From positions 1 to 64,000 of IMG/VR virus record IMGVR_UViG_3300022226_000002: 64,000 nucleotides of DNA. One strand, written 5' to 3'. The position numbers and the translations under genes were made by a program. This document shows positions 46,797-58,700 of this stretch, one piece after another. Positions within the stretch are counted from its first letter, which is position 1; each line of letters opens with the position of its first letter. The DNA comes from a virus. Under the pieces are notes generated by a model. That model did no database searches, was not told the origin of the DNA, and saw nothing but the letters and a program-made list of their open reading frames with translations.

Positions 46797-47170
46797 GGGT
46801 CTTGCAACTGCCGCTTCAAATACTCGAATTCCGCCAGAATTCGGGCATTCTGTTCAATGATCTTCTTCTGGTCAGCCTCCAAACTCAAAATCCTATTCCG
46901 CCAGTCAGCGGGTGGTAATGTGTTGAACCGTGACTCTATATCACCAATCCGATTACCTAGTCGCGCCTCCATGGCATCGCCCTGCTGCCGAGTAAATCGC
47001 GGGCCATACTCACGGAAGTATTTACTAGACATAATCTCGGTGGTCGCCCAGGTTCCCCAGCTCAAAACAGCCGTCATGAACACAGGGAACATCACAAGCG
47101 TCACTTTCAGTAAGTGCGCCCACCACCCATTTAGTTGGCCAATAGTTGGCACACTTTTTGTTGTCGTCAT
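46793..47170 (-). CDS. Membrane protein with periplasmic coil
   Basis: 125 residues from the ATG at 47170. TM at about 20-42 (LLKVTLVMFPVFMTAVLSWGTW), then FTRQQGDAMEARLGNRIGDIESRFNTLPPADWRNRILSLEADQKKIIEQNARILAEFEYLKRQL. Same plan as the previous protein. Nine G lie upstream of the start. Perhaps a holin or spanin partner. Confidence 0.55.
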   Translation of the reverse strand: MTTTKSVPTIGQLNGWWAHLLKVTLVMFPVFMTAVLSWGTWATTEIMSSKYFREYGPRFTRQQGDAMEARLGNRIGDIESRFNTLPPADWRNRILSLEADQKKIIEQNARILAEFEYLKRQLQDP

Positions 47171-47250
47171 TTCTCGCGCACCCCCCCCCAATTTTTTGAA
47201 TCCGGTTTTGCCCCGGATTCTCGACCAGACAGAGAGTGCATGTTTTGTTC

Positions 47251-47284
47251 GGCCGGTTTAGGTGGCAGCCTACCGGCCTTTTTT
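47251..47284 (+). terminator. Plus-strand intrinsic terminator
   Basis: GGCCGGT, 14 bases, ACCGGCC, TTTTTT. It points rightward although no rightward gene is nearby; it may stop antisense transcripts entering the lysis block. Confidence 0.6.
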
Positions 47285-47320
47285 GCTCCGATATCAGCCC
47301 GCCGGGCTGTACTCTCAGCC

Positions 47321-47692
47321 TCAGCAGCCGCCCCGCACGATTAATCTGCGAATTGGCCCGCGACGCATGAATGGCTGCCGGTTGCTGCCTGTCACCCAGA
47401 CCCGCCGCACTCGCCGCCCGCGCCACCCATATCGCCTAGTTTCCCAGTGGCCGGATGATTTGACCACCGGAGCGGCCACCTGGACCGCCACAGGGGGCTC
47501 CTCGGGCACGTAGGCGGGCTGTTCGGGTGCAGGCTCTGGTACAGCGACTGCCGGCTGATCGGCCGTTAGCAGCTGCCTGGGGGCCTCTGCCTGTACTGTG
47601 GCCGGTGCTGGGCTGGGAGCGGGTGCGGGTGCAACCATACCGTAGAGCATCAGGCTGCCGGCCAGGGCTGCCGCAATTCGCAAGGATTTCAT
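47321..47692 (-). CDS. Exported Pro/Ala-rich protein
   Basis: 123 residues. Signal peptide MKSLRIAAALAGSLMLYGMVA, then a Pro/Ala-rich stretch (PAPAPSPAPATVQ, EPAPEQPAYVPEEPPVAV) and a basic aromatic end (HWETRRYGWRGRRVRRVW, RRGPIRRLIVRGGC). A periplasmic wall-contact or spanin-like role is possible. Coupled by ATGA to the peptidase gene. Confidence 0.6.
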   Translation of the reverse strand: MKSLRIAAALAGSLMLYGMVAPAPAPSPAPATVQAEAPRQLLTADQPAVAVPEPAPEQPAYVPEEPPVAVQVAAPVVKSSGHWETRRYGWRGRRVRRVWVTGSNRQPFMRRGPIRRLIVRGGC

Positions 47693-48579
47693 GGGCTGTC
47701 ATCTCCAGCTGGGCGGTCCCAGTCATCGGGGGTAGTGGTGCTCCAGACGCAGTAACTCCCACCCACTGCTGAGCGGATCATCCTAAGTGAGTCATAACGG
47801 ATCACGTCATACGAGTCGGAGTAGGCGGCATACAGCTGGTTGTCGCGCCAGACGACGGAGCAGTAGGGAATCGAATGGCCCGACCGGCCGACACCAACTG
47901 CCCGACCAGCCAGCAGGCAGCAGACCACCTGCTCGTATGATCTCGGGTTGATTATTTCGAGCGGCCGTAGGTGCATAGCCGTTTCTTGCCAGCCGTCGGG
48001 AAACCGGGAGACGGGCACCCAAGGGCCATTGCTGTTATTCGCTCCACCCTTGCCGGCTGTCCCGTGTAGCGTGTGCTTGAACAGCTTCTCCTGTCCCCAG
48101 ATCGGTTCTGGTATGAACCCCCGACGCAAGGCGATCCCCAGCACCTGCTGACATCCCGCGCCGCCCCACTGCCTGGGATTGGCCTCGGCGTAGATGCTGA
48201 TCTGCGAGACGCAGACTGGATGCCCGCTCTTGCCTTGCGATTCCCAACTGCTTGAGCTTTCCGCTTGAGCATTCCAGGTCGTCTCAAAGCATTGGACCAA
48301 TGCGTGAGACGTACACTCATGACTCGGACTTTGGTTAGTCCAGCGATTACGCCGGTCCATCGCCCATGTCTTGTACTTGTCGTTCTCCCTCGCTACGTCC
48401 TTCCACTCGCTCGGCTCCACCCATAGAGAATCGGGGAAGTCTCGCGCCCCCATCATCTCCAGATTCTCGGGCGTGTCTCGCGCGGCTAGATTGTCCGGGT
48501 ATCCCGATGGCTTCGGGAGAACATAATCGACAAGTTCATCCGGGAAGCTGACCTGCGTGCTGTCATGTGACTTGGCCAT
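47689..48579 (-). CDS. Papain-like cysteine peptidase
   Basis: 296 residues. TNQSPSHECTSHALVQCFE gives Gln 83 and Cys 89 with the Q-x5-C of papain-fold peptidases; HSIPYCSVVW near 235 supplies His, and YAAYSDSYD a later Asp/Asn. No signal peptide. In this lysis-type block it might be a cell-wall or virion-associated peptidase, or a maturation enzyme. TAATG coupling with the next gene. Confidence 0.7.
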   Translation of the reverse strand: MAKSHDSTQVSFPDELVDYVLPKPSGYPDNLAARDTPENLEMMGARDFPDSLWVEPSEWKDVARENDKYKTWAMDRRNRWTNQSPSHECTSHALVQCFETTWNAQAESSSSWESQGKSGHPVCVSQISIYAEANPRQWGGAGCQQVLGIALRRGFIPEPIWGQEKLFKHTLHGTAGKGGANNSNGPWVPVSRFPDGWQETAMHLRPLEIINPRSYEQVVCCLLAGRAVGVGRSGHSIPYCSVVWRDNQLYAAYSDSYDVIRYDSLRMIRSAVGGSYCVWSTTTPDDWDRPAGDDSP

Positions 48580-48950
48580 TACAGCGCCCCCATCACATCG
48601 TCTTCGGTTTGGGGGTCATTCACGATACGCACCACCTGTTCGCCGGCTTGCACAACGAGACACGGAAGGCCGGCTTCCCTGCCAACCCTCAATGCCACTT
48701 TGTATTGGTCGGGTATCTGTCCATCACCGTCCCGCTGGTCCTGCTCGAACGAACTGGCCTGAATGCCGGTGTCACCTGCATTGATCTGTTGGAGCGCAAA
48801 CGATACCGGGCGTGGCACAGAGCCCTGATCCTTTTCATAGACGTACGTCACCTGGTCGATGGCCGATGGTACGAGTGTCGAACCACCGCTGCGGGACAGC
48901 AGGATCAGCACCAGCACCAGAACGCCGATCAGTCGTACGCGGGTAGTCAT
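48579..48950 (-). CDS. Membrane-anchored protein
   Basis: 123 residues. Anchor or signal LIGVLVLVLILLSRSGG, then ASSFEQDQRDGDGQIPDQYKVALRVGREAGLPCLVVQAGEQVVRIV, which resembles a thioredoxin-like end strand (..LPCLVV..). Could face the periplasm. ATGA coupling. Confidence 0.55.
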   Translation of the reverse strand: MTTRVRLIGVLVLVLILLSRSGGSTLVPSAIDQVTYVYEKDQGSVPRPVSFALQQINAGDTGIQASSFEQDQRDGDGQIPDQYKVALRVGREAGLPCLVVQAGEQVVRIVNDPQTEDDVMGAL

Positions 48951-49279
48951 TCGGAAATCCTAGTAGCTACTGAATGCCCTTGCATCTGCTCATCGTGCAT
49001 TTCATTGATGGGCACGATCAACTCCAACAGTTTTGCGACCAACTCAGTTTTGCCGGATCTCGTCGCATGATTCATAATGCACAGCAACGCGGCCTGGCAA
49101 TCGTGCTCGTGCTCGGCAGGCGGCGGCGACGTTCCTCGCGGGATCAGCTTGGTCATCCATGTCAGCAGTGGTTTGGCCGGTGCGTTTTTCCCAAACAGCA
49201 GCAGGGCCGCGATCCCGATTAGCACGCCAATATTGATCGGGTTTTGGATCAGATTCGTCAGCCAAGAGAGATCTGGCAT
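48947..49279 (-). CDS. Small membrane protein
   Basis: 110 residues; TM at about 15-33 (INIGVLIGIAALLLFGK), then a basic segment and HEHDCQAALLCIMNHATRSGKTELVAKLLELIVPINEMHDEQ. One Cys pair. Holin-like possibility. AGGAG site. Confidence 0.55.
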   Translation of the reverse strand: MPDLSWLTNLIQNPINIGVLIGIAALLLFGKNAPAKPLLTWMTKLIPRGTSPPPAEHEHDCQAALLCIMNHATRSGKTELVAKLLELIVPINEMHDEQMQGHSVATRISE

Positions 49280-49287
49280 GTCAGCTC

Positions 49288-49398
49288 CTAGGGTAATTGT
49301 TGCTCCCAGGGCATCGAGAGTGCCCAGGCGATGATCAGCAGCAGGACCAGACCAACTACGGCGAAACAGCCGATCACGTGGTCGATGCGGAGCCTCAC
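49288..49398 (-). CDS. Tiny membrane peptide, 36 residues
   Basis: GTG at 49398 overlaps the previous stop (GTGA). RLRIDHVIGCFAVVGLVLLL then IIAWALSMPWEQQLP: one span, basic before it. Missed by length cutoffs. Confidence 0.55.
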   Translation of the reverse strand: MRLRIDHVIGCFAVVGLVLLLIIAWALSMPWEQQLP

Positions 49399-49622
49399 GG
49401 CCTGACTCCCGAATCCTGGGAGGATTTGTCGGCGTCGCGCGAGAACAGCAGCCCCAGTGCCGCGATCACAACGGGAACTACCACGTTCCAATCCGGGTTT
49501 GTCATCGGGTCACCGTCAATAACCTCCCGCACAGCGCCGAAAATTACCGTCACGGCGGCCAGAATCGACGCCACCGTGGTTTTCCGGTTGGCCAGAATGG
49601 CCGTAATTAGCCTGGTGAACAT
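49395..49622 (-). CDS. Holin-like membrane protein
   Basis: 75 residues. FTRLITAILANRKTTVASILAAVTVIFGAVREVIDGDPMTNPDWNVVVPVVIAALGLLFSRDADK has two hydrophobic helices with a short Asp-rich loop and charged end, as in many small phage holins. AAGGGGGAAAT start site. First gene after the promoter at 49.66 kb. Confidence 0.6.
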   Translation of the reverse strand: MFTRLITAILANRKTTVASILAAVTVIFGAVREVIDGDPMTNPDWNVVVPVVIAALGLLFSRDADKSSQDSGVRP

Positions 49623-49651
49623 ATTTCCCCCTTAAATAAAGACCACAGTAA

Positions 49652-49681
49652 ATTCTACTGCGGCCGTGGGTGCAGGCACAA
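49652..49681 (-). promoter_or_regulatory. Possible promoter with operator-like palindrome
   Basis: Minus strand: TTGTGC, 18 bp, TAGAAT. The -10 is centred in CCGCAGTA-GAATT-TACTGTGG, an almost perfect palindrome. It would drive the holin-like and membrane genes. Confidence 0.45.
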
Positions 49682-49731
49682 CGTGTTTCTGCCCACTTCG
49701 CGCTGCCTGTCAATTCCGCAGTCGATCTGCC

Positions 49732-52700
49732 TCACTTCTTTTTGCGTTCGTCGTCCTTCTTTTTACGTTCGTCTCTCCACCGGTCTTCCTGCTCAACCTT
49801 CCACCTTCCAAATTCGGTGTTGTATGACCGCTTAAGCTTGCCGGTCTTCGGATCTTTGACTATCGGCCCCTGTATCTCAAGCCGTGCGGCATCCTTATCC
49901 AAGCCGTAGAGCTCGGCGAGTGCCTTAAATTTGTCCCAGTTCATATCAGGAGCACCACTGTAGTGGTTCCATAGATGCTGCTGGGCTTCAACATTGGACA
50001 GGCCGGTGGCTTTGAGTTCCCGGACGGACTTCGCGAGGTCTTCCTTCCCTTTCTCCGACTCGGGTTCCTTTACGGCGTTGAACACAATATCCTGCAGCCA
50101 GTCCTGCCTTAGTTGGTCAATAGCCTGTGCGTCTTTAAGAAGTCTCTGGGCCTCGTCCCGCATCCCCTCTCGAATCTGGCGGGCTTCATCCTTCTTGCCA
50201 TCTTTGTAGAGGTTGCGCGCCTTGGTGCCCATTTCTCGCAAGTGTTTCGCAGCGGCCTTGTATTTCATCGTGGCCTGAAATTCCTTCCGCACACGGTCAT
50301 ACCCTTTGCGCCCAGCCTTCTTTCTCAGTTCGCGGCGGGCTTTATCGAAAGCGTCCGACTGCTCGTTGATGTACTTCACAGAAGCGGCGAGATAGCCGAT
50401 GGATGGTCGCCAGAAGAGTCGGCCAATCTGTGGGTATTCAGACAAGTCCTTGGGTAGCTTGCCTTCATTCAGGACGGAAAGGGTCCTGACTGTCTCTTCC
50501 ACCTGAGTGCCAACGAGATTGCCGACGACGTACTCAGCCATGATCGGGCTGACTTCTAGCTTCTCGCCGAGCCGCTTGTAGAACTCGGGAGTGCTTTCGT
50601 AAGCCTGAGATGCCGGGTCATCCCGGTAGAACGTCTTGAGGCTCTCGGGGACGATCGCTCTTTGTAACCAGAAGGAATAGTTCGCCTTGGCTTCTATGGT
50701 GGTGAGTCCGATGGGAGTTGCGAGACTGGATAACACTGGCATATCGGCAGTTCGTCGCGCGGCCTGAGCAAGCAACTTCTTGTCGTCGATGTTTACCCCG
50801 CTCATTTGTTCCATCGTCTTGTTGAACGTGTATCCAACGACGGCGCCCTCGGGACCGTATGGAATCGGCATTCGCAGCATTGGCAGCCCTGGCACCTTGA
50901 CCGGCAGGTCCCGCAACTTGCTGTCCTCTGGTTGCTCCACGTACTGCTCTCGCTCCTCGTCGTCCATCAAGGCCCACGTCACTGTTGCGGCCAGGGCGGA
51001 CATCGCCCCCAAGTAAGCCATTGCCACAGCCTGATCTCCACGACTGCGCTTCTGCGTGGCACGTTCAGCTACCTGATATACCACCTGCATTCCTGGATTT
51101 AGAAACATCGCAAAGCGGTAGATTGAAGCAATCACATTGGACCCAGGCCGGGAAATGAAGTTGCCGCTGATCTCGTCATATACCCGTGTTGACCGAATGT
51201 CCGTGGCGCCCTTCCTCTTCGCCACAACCGCTGCCCCTTCTCGAGGAGTGGATTCCGCCCACTGACTGGCGTATCGAATCGGAAAATTCAGAGCCTGGAA
51301 TGGCTTGTACGCTGCCCATGCCGCCTGGCCCGGAGCGTACTGCAGCCGATCAAGCCAGTTCATGTGTTTCCAACCATCGACAAGGATTCCTTGAGACATG
51401 AAGTCGACGAACCGATTCACTCCCAAAATGTGCTGGTCACTGTGGGTGTGCTTGAACGAGTTAGATAGCAGTTCTGTGTCCACCTTGACGGACTTGTCGC
51501 CAGCATCGAACAGATTGGCAACTTGGTTCGCAGAGCCTGCCGCCCAGTACACACCGGGGATGTAGCGTTCCATTCCCCTTCCCAACACCACGTTTCCGAA
51601 CAGGTCGCGGAACATAGCTCGGGGAACGAATGAAACGCTATTGGTGATCGAGTCCTTGATTGCCTGACCTGGACCGCCGAAGAAGTTGCTCAGCCACTGC
51701 ACTACCTTCGATGGACTTTCCACTCTGGTGAAGAAGTCATACAGCAGTTCATCCTTAACCTGCTCGAACTTCACCTTTCCACCCTCAAACCGCGTGAGTA
51801 CATTGACAGCCCGCGGTGATTTGGACCTAATGATAGGCTTTCCTGGGAAATTCACATCGATGTCTTTGGGGTCGATGGGGTTGTCTTTGTACTCCTCTGT
51901 TTCATTGAGGTATTCGGCAATCACCTCCTGCATCTCACTTCGATTCAACGTCGCTACCCTGGCGGAATCCAATCGCAGGGGAACCATGACTCGCTGCGCC
52001 GCCCACTTTGCTTCTGCAGGAACATCCTCCATTGCCTGGATGTCGGCCTGCATATCCTTCACGGCGTTTCGCACGGCGTTGTGGTAGTACGCTCGGTAGG
52101 CAGCATGAACATGGGAAGAGATGGCGTTCTTGAGATCCTGAAACGGGAGCACCGAGCCATGTGCGCGACGAAGCTGAGATCGCAACTGTCCCGCAGATGA
52201 CCCCAGTCGCGACTCACCCCGTTCCACCTGACGCGGCAAAGGCACGTAGAATTCATGGGCCTCAACCATCGTCTGGTATTGGTCCGTCGTCACTTCGCCA
52301 CTGAGGACATTCAGAAGCATGATCTGACGAAGGAAGCTGGTTAGTCTCGACTGCTGTTCTTCAAACTCTGGGTTATTGGATTCCGTCTCCTGAAGAGCGC
52401 GACGCAGTTGCTCGGGTCTTTCTCCGGCTGAACGACCAGGGTATTCGTGACCGTGCTTCTCCCATCGCTCCAGAGCCGACTTGCTCTGAGCGTACTGCAG
52501 AAATTCCGGCCACTTCTGTCGGCCGACGGCTACCGCAATATCATTGATGGTGTAGTCCGTGAGTTGTATGCGGTTTCCCTCTTCCTGAGACTCGGGAATG
52601 ACGGCACCAGCCGCTTCCAACTGCTCTATCTGCGTGTCGCTGAACCACTGCCGAGGAGCCATGACGGTCGCTCCTCGTTGCTTCTGTCTACCGAAAATGG

Positions 52701-55700
52701 CGCCACTCGCGTCTCCTCCGATATGCCACAGATAGTGCGACCAGTCACGAACAGATTGCACCCGCTCGTCAACCTTCTTTCCAATCTCCTTACCCGCCGT
52801 TAACGCTGCGTTGACGATTGGGCTTTCAAGACGATATGAAACCGCCGCTTCCGCGCTCATCAGATTGTACATTGAGCGGTGAACAAGCTCCGTAACCGCA
52901 TTCTTAGCCCCTCGCTTTGGCCCTACGGCGTGAGACCTCTGGCGGGCCATTACCGGACGCTGCATGTGGGCCACCAGGCCCCTGTGGGCGTCCCTGAGAG
53001 CCGCTGCCACATCGGGGTGTTCCACGTTCAACATCTCGAACATCGACTGCTGGAGCGGGGCAGGCACGCTGGAGGGGGCTGTTACGGATAGTCTCACCAG
53101 TTCCGCAAACCCTTCCCATTCAGTTTCGGCCGAGGCAGCCGTTCCGTCCCTCTGTGTCAATGCAATCAACTCTCCGGCCTGCTCCACCATCCACTCGGAA
53201 AACCGTTCGTTCTGAGACAACACCTCTGCCAGCGCGTGGCCCTGTTCGTGGAAGTTCCAAGGACCAACATCCGACATGGAGCGAATCAAGTGCGGCGTCC
53301 GCTGATACTGGCCGGGGGTTCTCAGCTGCTCGCTTCCGATTCTCATCTCGGCTTGCAGGGCGTCGGTGAAATCCTTGACGATCTGTCGAAATCCGACCGT
53401 GGTTCCTTCCCGGTCATTTTTCAGGCGGTTAACCGTTCGCTTGCCTCGGGATGTCTCCGGAGCTTGAGAGACGTACTCTGCTGGAGTCAGAATGGCGCCA
53501 ACGTCACCTGGCGCTCCCGCAAGCTCTGTTTCCTTCGGCTTGTCTTCGGTGGCCTTTGCAGGTTCTTCCTCTTCGGGAAGTGGTTGAAGCCTGATTAGCT
53601 TCTCTGGGTTTGTACGAGCTGACTCGTAAGCCGCTCGCGGTGAGTCCCCTTGGCCGACCGCGAATCCACCTGGAGACACAATTTGCCATCTGTCTATCGG
53701 TTTAACTGGCAACCCTTCCAAAATCTTCGGGGTTTCGCCAGGGGCAACAAGCTCGTAGTCGACGTGAAGACGGTCTTGAATCTCTTCGGCTGTCCACTCT
53801 CGTCGGTCCTGCAGTTCCGGGAATAACGGAGTGCCGTCCTTGTCCGTTACCTCTTTGGCGGGCAAGGGAGCGAAGTTGTCACCGACCGCGTACAGAATCT
53901 GTTCGTCTCCGCGGTGGCCCGCTACCTCGTATTCATTGCCTTTGTGGAACACCGTGGTCCCCACCGGAGCCCCAGCTCGCAGCCAGGCTGGTGAAGCACC
54001 TGGGTTAGCTTCCATCTCATCCTGCAAGGCTTGGAGCTTCGCACGCTTGGAATCAAGCTGCAGCTGCTTCGGGAATGGTTGGCCAACGGCCCCATGTGCC
54101 ATGTCGATGAATCGCTGATCCTTCTCGACGGACATCCGCAGCTTGTCGATCCGAGCGGGGATGTTGGACAACACACCCTGTAGGCTTTCCTCGCTCCAGC
54201 GCACATTCAGATTGCTTTCGCCCACGTAGAGAATGCCGTTGTTGTTGAACAGCGGCAGGCCGCGATACTCGCCGATCTGGACCTTGGCACCGATCGTGTT
54301 CTGGTATCGCTCCTCCAGAGCCTTCAACTCGTCTCGAATCTTGTCCTTCCCGGTGATTACCTGGTCGCGGATGGTGATCGTCGGCTTGTCCGGCTTGTTC
54401 TCCCGCCAGGTGTCGTGTTCCTGCTGAAGCAGGTCGATGCGTTTTTGGGTCGTCTCGATGAAGCCCAGCTTCTGGTTCGCCCTGGAAACCGTCTCGGTAA
54501 TTGTGCGCGCGTGGCTATCACGGGCCCGCTCCAGCTTCTGTACCTGGCCCTCAAGACGGATTCGCATCTGCACGCGGGGATCGCCGGCCGCAGCTGCGAA
54601 CGACTGCTCCATATCGGTCCCGGAGCCATCGTCGGAGAGATCGATATCGTCCATCTCGATCGTTCGTTCGGTTCCGTCAGCACGCATGAAGCGATCGATG
54701 AAGCGAGACTTGGTGAGAAGCACCTGCCACCGCCGGCCGTCCTGCGGTCCTTCTGTCAGATAGCGGTACTCGTGGACCGTGTTCCACTTGTTCCCCTGCC
54801 GGTGACCTCGGCCGTTCCGCTGTTCCAGGTCGCCAGGCATCCAAGGCGCGTCGAGGTGGTGCATCGCGGCCATCTCATCCTGAGCGTTGACCCCGGTTCC
54901 CATGGTCTCAGTCGACCCGATAGCGAAACGAATCTTTCCGTCTCGCATGTCCTGGGCCGCCTGGGTGCGACGACTCTTGCTCATCGTGGAGAAGATTGCT
55001 ATCTCGTTTTCAGCTACACCCTCTTCAATTAGACGACGCTTGACCTCCTTGGCTAGGTTGAACACCCGGACTCGCTCAGTAATGGGCTCGCCGTCATGTG
55101 TTCTGCCGAGCGTGCGAGTCGTCCAGTCGTTGTGCCCCACCTGCATAAAGATCATCTGCGTAGCCTTCGGATGCTCGTGGTAGTGAGCCATGGCATTTTG
55201 CAGCATCCGGTTGATCTTCAAGGCCGGGTCTTTCGGGTCCAGCGTGTTGCTGGTCTCTGGTCCCCAGTCGGTAACTATCGCCCCCTCGTCATTGACTCGT
55301 GTTCCAAATCCCGTCAGCCTCGGGTCCATGGCCAGCTTCACGCCCTCACCCTCAATGACCAGAGGGTTGTACCTCCCTCCGGGCTCTCGCATCATACGGA
55401 CCTTATCTCGGCCCTGAGCGTTCTTGAAGGTCGTGTACCGCTCTTTAAGTTCCTCGCTGTGTGCCTGTTGGTGGGGAATCATCTCCAAGGTGGTATTGTG
55501 GATTTGCTTGAACGGTATCCCTACCGGGTTCTCGGTACGACCCTCACGGCGATCGCGGGGAGAGAATTCAGGCATGTCCTCGGCGAAGACGATGTCCATG
55601 TACTGGCCAACCATCTGTCGCAGTTCAGGAAGGTTGACGAACGACGAAAGGCGGTCGAAGTTCTCCCACGTCCCACCGGAAGACAGCTCGGTCAACGTCT

Positions 55701-58700
55701 CTTGAGTCGCAAACGTGTTGAACCATCCATCCCAGTGACGCACGCCAGCCGCTTCCATATCCTCGGCCATTACGAACCGCATCATGTTGTAGATTTCGTT
55801 GATGGTGTTCGTGATCGGCGTCCCGGTGAACATATAAGCGCCGCGCCCGTTGTTGTTCCCCCGGATGTAGTCGGCCAGCATCAGCATCATCGTGCCACGC
55901 TTAGAAGCCGTCTTGTTGAGCCCTTTTATGTTTTGCTTGGTCGTGATCGGGAGCTTTTTGAAGATATGGGCCTCGTCGACCATGACCATGTCGACGCCCA
56001 TATCCTCGAACGTAATCCCCGTCCCCCTTTGCATAGCCTGGGCGGCTTTTGTGATCATAGCCCGCAGTTTGAGCCGTTCTTTCACCAGCTCCTTGGCTGT
56101 CGGCTCCCTGAGCCTCCTCAGCTCCTCGGAGCTCACGTCGTCCAGGTTCGCCGGCATACTGCCCTTGGAGAAATCAGCCGCTTCCGACTCCTCGTACGCT
56201 TCCAGCGCGGCAGCCTCCAAGGCATCCATTTCCGGCTGCAGTAGCCTTTCGACCGTCTCGGGACGCATCTGGAAACGATCGGCCATCGAATGTGGGACAA
56301 TGATCAAGTCCCAGTCTTCCGTGGCGATCGCCTGCAGGGTGGCTTCCTTCCGCTGGGCGTCCAGGTTGTCCACGTACAGAATGTTGGCGTTGGGGTAAGC
56401 CTCCTGGATCTCGTTGCGAACCGCCTGCGAATTGGCGTTGTGGGCCAGAAGCAGCGGTTTAGAAGCCAGCCCGAGCCGCCTCGACTCCATGGCCAGCGCG
56501 CCCATGGTCAACGTCTTCCCGGTGCCCACCTGGTGGCCGTAGATCCCGCGGCCGGACACGATGCCACGCCAGACGGCAGACTCCTGGTGCTGACGCAGAT
56601 TGAACGGCTGGTCTCCTCGCTCGAGCGTCAATCCCTCGAAATCGAGCGGGACGTCAGAAAAGTCTGGGGTGACGGTGCTGTTGAATTCCTCGTTGTAGAC
56701 CCCGGACAGCCGAGTGATACGGTCGGGGCTCGTCCAGATCCAGTTGGTGAACTTCTCCCGAAGCTCACTGATCTTCGTGTTGGCCTCGGCCGTGCTTACT
56801 GGATCCGCAATCCGACTACCGGGATTTTCCGGGTCCTCCATCGTCAGCTTCACCGTGGCATTGTTCATGGCCGCGTTCATCAGCTTGTTGAACGATATGC
56901 CTCGGTGACCGTGTGTGTGCTGGGCCTCTGTCTTGGCGTTGATTTCAGGAGGAATGTTGGTTCGCCATCCGTTCACCCGCATCTCTACGTCAAATGAACT
57001 CGCCGGCTCATTGAGGAGGAACCCAAGGAAATCGGCGTAGTCGCCTGCTTCGACCCACGTTGCCCCTAGCTTGGCTTCGATCTGCGAGTAGGGAATCGGC
57101 TCGGGCAAGCGTTCCTGAACAGCCTCAATCGACCGCTCCAGCCCATCCATTCCCTCGGCCTGCGCGGCTTGCAGCTGCCGCAGTTTGCGGGCCATGTTCC
57201 CCCGCAGGAAGACATCAGCTGCGTCGTAGGTGCCCGTGCCGGTCTTGTAAATCTTGCCACCGGATTCCAACTCGGAGATGACCTGATCGACCGGCACCTT
57301 GGCTGCCGCTGCGATCCGCTCCATGTCCAGGTCGAGAGATCGATTGCGCTCCATTGCAAACGCATCGTCAACCGTCGGCTTCTCGACAACCTTCCGCTGG
57401 CGAACGGTCGACCGCTCGAAGATTGGACGCTTGGTGAACGTGCCGTCTTCCTGCTCGGCTTCTAGGGACAGCATGGTGGCTGCCATCGGATCGCCAGCAC
57501 GAACCAGGTGGCGCACCGCCGCTGACTTGCCGAGAGGGCCGTATTTTGCCACGAACGCATCGTAGACGCGGTTCAGCTCGGCGCGGGACTTGGTGGCATC
57601 CTCGCTGACTGCCTGCTTGCCCAGCACCTCCCGCATGGCCTCACGAACGTCAAGAGCGGACTCAATCTGCTTGCGGTTGGCTATGATCGTCGCTGCCTTC
57701 GTTCCCTTCTTGCGGCGCCACGGGACGAAGTCGATCAGCGGAAGCAGCTGTTCGCCTTTGACAATCCACAGGTCGTCATCCTGGGAAATGACGCTATTCT
57801 GCCGCATCTGCGTGAGGTTGGCCCGCTCTCGCCCCTCGGAAGGCGCCCGCTCGGTGTCAATAGTGCCTTCCGGGAGCCTGGCCATTGCTTCATCCAGCGC
57901 CGCCTGCAGGTCCGCCGGCGGGTCCACGATCATACCCGGACGACCGGACGTGGTTCCGTGGCCGTGGGTCATCGTCCCAAGGATGTTCTCCGGGTGATTC
58001 AGCCAGTATTCGTTGACTGCAATCGTTTCGCCGGCGGGAGTCTCGTAATCGACGATGGAGGTCCACTTTTCTCCGGTTGGTTCTTCACCCGGCTTTCGCT
58101 TCCGAATGACAACCAGATCCGCAACCACCTTCGTTCCGGCATAGGCTTGGAAGGCGCCAGTCGGCAACCGGATCGCTGCGACCAGGTCTCCATCGTTGGC
58201 GATCTGGGCACGCATCAGCTTCGCCTGGACCTTGCCGTCCATCGTGCTGTTGGACGTGATGAACGCCAGCACACCGCCCGGCTTGAGTTGGTCGAATGCT
58301 TTCTTGAAGAAGTAGTTGTGAATGGAGAAGTCTTGCTTGTACCGTCGATCGGGAATCTTGTAGTTGCCGAACGGCACGTTGGACACGATCACGTCGTAGA
58401 AGTTGTCGGGCGTCTGGGATTCCTGGTAGCCCATCTGCTGGATGTTTGCGTCTGGATGAAGCGACCTGGCGATGTTGGCCGTTATGTTATCCAGCTCGAT
58501 CCCGGTGAGCCTGGAATTGCCCATCAGATCGCGTGGCATCAGCGCGAAGAAGTTGCCGATCCCCATGGACGGTTCGAGCACGCGACCGCCCTCGAAGCCC
58601 ATGCGGCGCAGACCGTCCCAGATGGCCGTGACGGTTTGAGGGTCAGTGAAGTGAGCGTTGACGATCGACTGCTGAGCTGACTTCCAGTCTTCTTCACCGA

